Positions 61,197 to 64,000 of a stretch of DNA of 64,000 bases are shown here, one piece after another; the stretch's first letter is position 1; each line of letters starts with the position of its first letter. The position numbers and the translations under genes are program-made. The stretch lies in assembly GCF_025971945.1 (NCBI RefSeq), contig NZ_JAPDHW010000005.1, forward strand, positions 1-64,000, given 5' to 3'. The notes under the pieces were generated by a model that was not told the origin of the DNA, ran no database searches, and worked only from the letters and a program-made list of their open reading frames with translations. The stretch is from Chryseobacterium kimseyorum. Lineage in GTDB: Bacteria; Bacteroidota; Bacteroidia; Flavobacteriales; Weeksellaceae.

Positions 61197-64000
61197 TTGC
61201 GGAATTCGGTTCTGATTTTCTTTCTTTTAATAATGGGCATTTCACTGAATAATGCACAAATTTTCTCGTGGAAAAATCCCAATATTCCCCAGGACAGTAT
61301 TAAAAAAGACAGTGTTCTTGCAGCCAGACTGGAACAGGACATTTTTGCAAAAGACACCATGGATTTTGTGAAGACAAGCAACAGGATAATCGTTGACGAA
61401 GCTGTTCTTGCAAAAAATGATAAAAAACGTTTTTTAGGCGAATTAAATTCTAAAGGATCCATCATTCGTGGGATTACTTTTGGTAATAATCAGGGACAGT
61501 CTGTACAGAGCTCCATGGACTTACAAATCTCAGGACGGCTTTCGAAGGACGTGACTGTTTTAGCCAGTATTTCAGACCATAATTTACCGATTCAGGCAGA
61601 TGGATATACGCAGACGCTTGAAGAATTTGACAAGATTTATATGCAGCTCAATATTAAGGATAAATCTATTCTTAGAGCAGGACATCTCGACCTCGTTGAC
61701 GATAAAAATTATTTTGCCAAATACCAAAGACGAAGTATGGGACTTCAGTTTCAGACCCAGTTTGGAACCGAAAACAAAACATTTGTTGACGTCTCATTAG
61801 GTGTCGCACGAAGTGAATTTCACAGAATTCGTTTTCAGGGTGTGGAAGGTAACCAGGGACCTTACCGTCTGACAGGGAAAAACGGCGAACAGTTTATCAC
61901 ATTGATTTCAGGATCAGAACAGGTTTTTATTGACGGGATCTTGATGAAACGTGGAGAAAATCAGGATTATGTGATTAATTACAATACAGGCGAAGTTACT
62001 TTTACCAGTTTCCGTCCTATTTTTCAACAGAATTTCATCACGATTTCATTTAATTACACCAACAGAAATTATTCACGATATTTATTTACTGGAAAACTGC
62101 AGCATCAGCGTGAAAAATTCAGAATCGGGCTGAACTGGTTTATGGAAAACGACAACAAGAATGCACCGTTAGCTTTAAATTTATCTAAAGAAGACGAGCA
62201 GATCTTAGCAGATGCCGGAAACGATCCTAACCAAATGTATGCCCCTTCTGGTGTGGTTGCAGAATATGATGTCAATAAAATACTGTACAGTCTTGTTCAG
62301 GATACTAACGGTAATCATTATCAGTTTTCAACTGATGCGACCCAGACGTTATACCAAGTCTCATTTACTTATTTCGGTGCAAATTTAGGTGACTACAAAT
62401 TGACGCAGACAACCAACAACGGTCGTGTTTTCGAATATGTAGGTCCCAATGCAGGTGATTACAGAGCCGTAAGAAAACTGCCTTCTCCTCAGAAAGCTCA
62501 GGTTTACACCATGAATACTGAATATTTATTGAAGGATGGGAAAATTGGTGCAGATATTTCTTTAAGCAATTACGACCTTAATTTGTTTTCATCTAAAGAT
62601 TCTGATCAGAATTTAGGATATGCCGCAAGAATTTTCGGGAACAAAACATTTACAAAAAACAACTGGAAAGGAACTCCAAGCTTTGAATATCAGTACATTG
62701 ACAAGCAGTTCCACATTCTCGACCGTATCAACGATGTAGAATTCTCGAGAGATTTTAACTTAGCTCAGGAATTCAGCGGTAAAACTCAGAACAGATTTAT
62801 CTTTAACTTTCTGAATAGATGGAACAACAAATCAGCTTTAAATTACCGTGTCAACTATCTTGACGAGCAGGATTCTTATAAAGGAATTAAAAATGATTTA
62901 GACTTCAGCTGGATTAAGGGAAAATTTCTAACCAAAGGGAGTCTATCATATCTGGATACCAATGCTACTCTGCAAAACACAAAATTCATACGTGGCGGAG
63001 CTTCTTCCGAATACACCGGTGAAAAAGGAAGCTGGGCACTCGGCGGAAGCATGGAGCATAACGAAAAGAAATTTAATGAAACTCAGCTGATGGATGTGAC
63101 CAGTTTCAGCTGGAAAGAACTGTTCGTTCAAAAGAAAATCGGTGACAGTACGAGAACCAAACTTTTGGCTAAAATGTACATCAGAGATAATGACTCTGTG
63201 CGCGACAACCGACTGCAGAACATGAACAGGATTCTAGGTTTTATGGCAGAAAGTCAGTTGATTAAAACCGAAAAAACTACATTAAATGCTTTAATTCATT
63301 ACCGAAAATTTTTCTACAAAAATGAAGATGTAGATATGAATCAGAATAAAGATTTTGTCGTTGGAAACATTCTTTACAATCAGCAGCTCTTTAAAAACGG
63401 GATGCGTCTTCAGGCATTCTATGAATTAGGAAACGGACAGGAAGCGCAACGTGAATTTCAATATATAAAAGTTACCGACGGCCAGGGAATTTACAAATGG
63501 ACCGATTACAATGGTGACGGCATTCAGCAGCTGGATGAATTTGAAATTGCAGAATATTCAGATTTGGCTCAGTATATTAGGATCTACACAAATTCGGTCC
63601 GATACATTCCGTCCAACAAAAATAAGTTGCAGTTGTCATTATTCGTTAATCCGGCAATAGTTTTTAACTCTGAAAATAAATTTTTAAAACGCTGGAATTT
63701 TAATGTTTCATTAAATTCTCAAAACTCATATTTCAAAAGAGATAAAGTTTTGGTTCTAAATCCTTTTGAGAAAAGTGACGATCAGATTCTCAAGAATCAG
63801 AACATTTTAGCTTCCGTCCAATTTAATCCGACCGAAAAATCAGGCTGGAATGGAAACTACCGATTTATCGCCAACGACAACCTTATCAATGCGAATTTCA
63901 GTAACGAAGAGAGAAATCAGACCTCGCATTTCGTGAACCTTGGATATTGGTTTAATAAAGAATTCAGAGTCGACTGGGAAAACTCCGTTCACGACTTACA
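61197..64000 (+). CDS. Large predicted outer-membrane protein, 3' end cut by window edge
   Basis: 934 codons visible, still open at the right edge. The start is set at TTG 61197 because it adds a complete signal peptide (RNSVLIFFLLIMGISLNNAQ); the first ATG, 61233, would cut it in half. The mature part begins with a Lys/Asp-rich region, then KGSIIRGITFGNNQGQSVQS, GRLSKDVTVLASISDHNLPI and many amphipathic strands with alternating aromatics. Near residue 775 there is an EF-hand-like WTDYNGDGIQQLDEFE. No family named with confidence. Its pattern is that of a large outer-membrane beta-barrel; a secretion or surface role is only a guess. Confidence 0.72.
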   Translation, partial: MRNSVLIFFLLIMGISLNNAQIFSWKNPNIPQDSIKKDSVLAARLEQDIFAKDTMDFVKTSNRIIVDEAVLAKNDKKRFLGELNSKGSIIRGITFGNNQGQSVQSSMDLQISGRLSKDVTVLASISDHNLPIQADGYTQTLEEFDKIYMQLNIKDKSILRAGHLDLVDDKNYFAKYQRRSMGLQFQTQFGTENKTFVDVSLGVARSEFHRIRFQGVEGNQGPYRLTGKNGEQFITLISGSEQVFIDGILMKRGENQDYVINYNTGEVTFTSFRPIFQQNFITISFNYTNRNYSRYLFTGKLQHQREKFRIGLNWFMENDNKNAPLALNLSKEDEQILADAGNDPNQMYAPSGVVAEYDVNKILYSLVQDTNGNHYQFSTDATQTLYQVSFTYFGANLGDYKLTQTTNNGRVFEYVGPNAGDYRAVRKLPSPQKAQVYTMNTEYLLKDGKIGADISLSNYDLNLFSSKDSDQNLGYAARIFGNKTFTKNNWKGTPSFEYQYIDKQFHILDRINDVEFSRDFNLAQEFSGKTQNRFIFNFLNRWNNKSALNYRVNYLDEQDSYKGIKNDLDFSWIKGKFLTKGSLSYLDTNATLQNTKFIRGGASSEYTGEKGSWALGGSMEHNEKKFNETQLMDVTSFSWKELFVQKKIGDSTRTKLLAKMYIRDNDSVRDNRLQNMNRILGFMAESQLIKTEKTTLNALIHYRKFFYKNEDVDMNQNKDFVVGNILYNQQLFKNGMRLQAFYELGNGQEAQREFQYIKVTDGQGIYKWTDYNGDGIQQLDEFEIAEYSDLAQYIRIYTNSVRYIPSNKNKLQLSLFVNPAIVFNSENKFLKRWNFNVSLNSQNSYFKRDKVLVLNPFEKSDDQILKNQNILASVQFNPTEKSGWNGNYRFIANDNLINANFSNEERNQTSHFVNLGYWFNKEFRVDWENSVHDL

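Noticed and set aside
1..64000. CRISPR array, prophage, transposase or defence island
   Set aside because: No regular spacer-repeat pattern, integrase, transposase, phage structural gene or restriction/Cas gene was found in any region.

Overview
The window looks like chromosome from a flavobacterium of the Chryseobacterium/Elizabethkingia type (Bacteroidota, Weeksellaceae). It is AT-rich and carries type IX secretion (T9SS) features: two cargo proteins with C-terminal sorting domains and a T9SS plug-domain protein. It also has a DUF4295 gene behind rpmB-rpmG, a duplicated Nfu_N domain, and many TAnnTTTG -7 promoter boxes, the Bacteroidetes sigma-factor signature. Start codons generally lack a Shine-Dalgarno sequence, which is normal for the phylum. 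The genus is inferred from protein and promoter style; no database was searched.

Layout. 1-7 kb (minus strand): a DUF2207 protein cut by the window edge, lemA, an orphan NIL-domain gene with its own promoter, operator-like dyad and terminator, a YiiX-like lipoprotein, a DUF1801 gene, and a large T9SS-secreted fibronectin-III protein. 7-17 kb: aminotransferase, a lipoprotein, murB, proC, vanZ-like, lnt, rpmB-rpmG-DUF4295, ftsY, a GlsB-like membrane protein, sppA. 17-25 kb: folK, two tandem OmpA-type proteins (the first lacks the peptidoglycan-binding domain), recQ, fmt, ribB with a degenerate GTP cyclohydrolase II half, an LLM flavin oxidoreductase. 25-35 kb: a decayed stretch with gene remnants, a PIF1-like helicase, lipoproteins, gamma carbonic anhydrase, Nfu, hemH, a toxin-antitoxin pair, the T9SS plug-domain protein, an MBL hydrolase, a redoxin.

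35.8-43 kb is a TetR-controlled RND efflux locus (regulator, adaptor, pump, outer-membrane channel). Four copies of the palindrome CTAACACTGTTAG or its core lie here; three of them sit exactly 123 bp apart in a degenerate tandem repeat. 43-57 kb is housekeeping: miaA, yicC, gmk, nadA, folB, DUF4403, RDD, tRNA-Cys, a glycine-zipper lipoprotein, a polytopic membrane protein, aroC, two thioredoxin-like genes, YkvA-like, an M50-like protease and a PyrE-PyrF fusion (UMP synthase). 57-64 kb is envelope: a 939-aa protein joining a metal-site-less M1-peptidase-like domain to a predicted outer-membrane barrel, a T9SS lamin-tail protein, and a large predicted outer-membrane protein running off the right edge.

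There is no prophage, CRISPR array, transposase or restriction/defence island. The most unusual items are the 123-bp operator array, the pseudo-peptidase/barrel fusion, the RibB with a dead second half, the animal-order UMP synthase, the isolated NIL-domain gene under a probable repressor, and several small palindromic intergenic elements.
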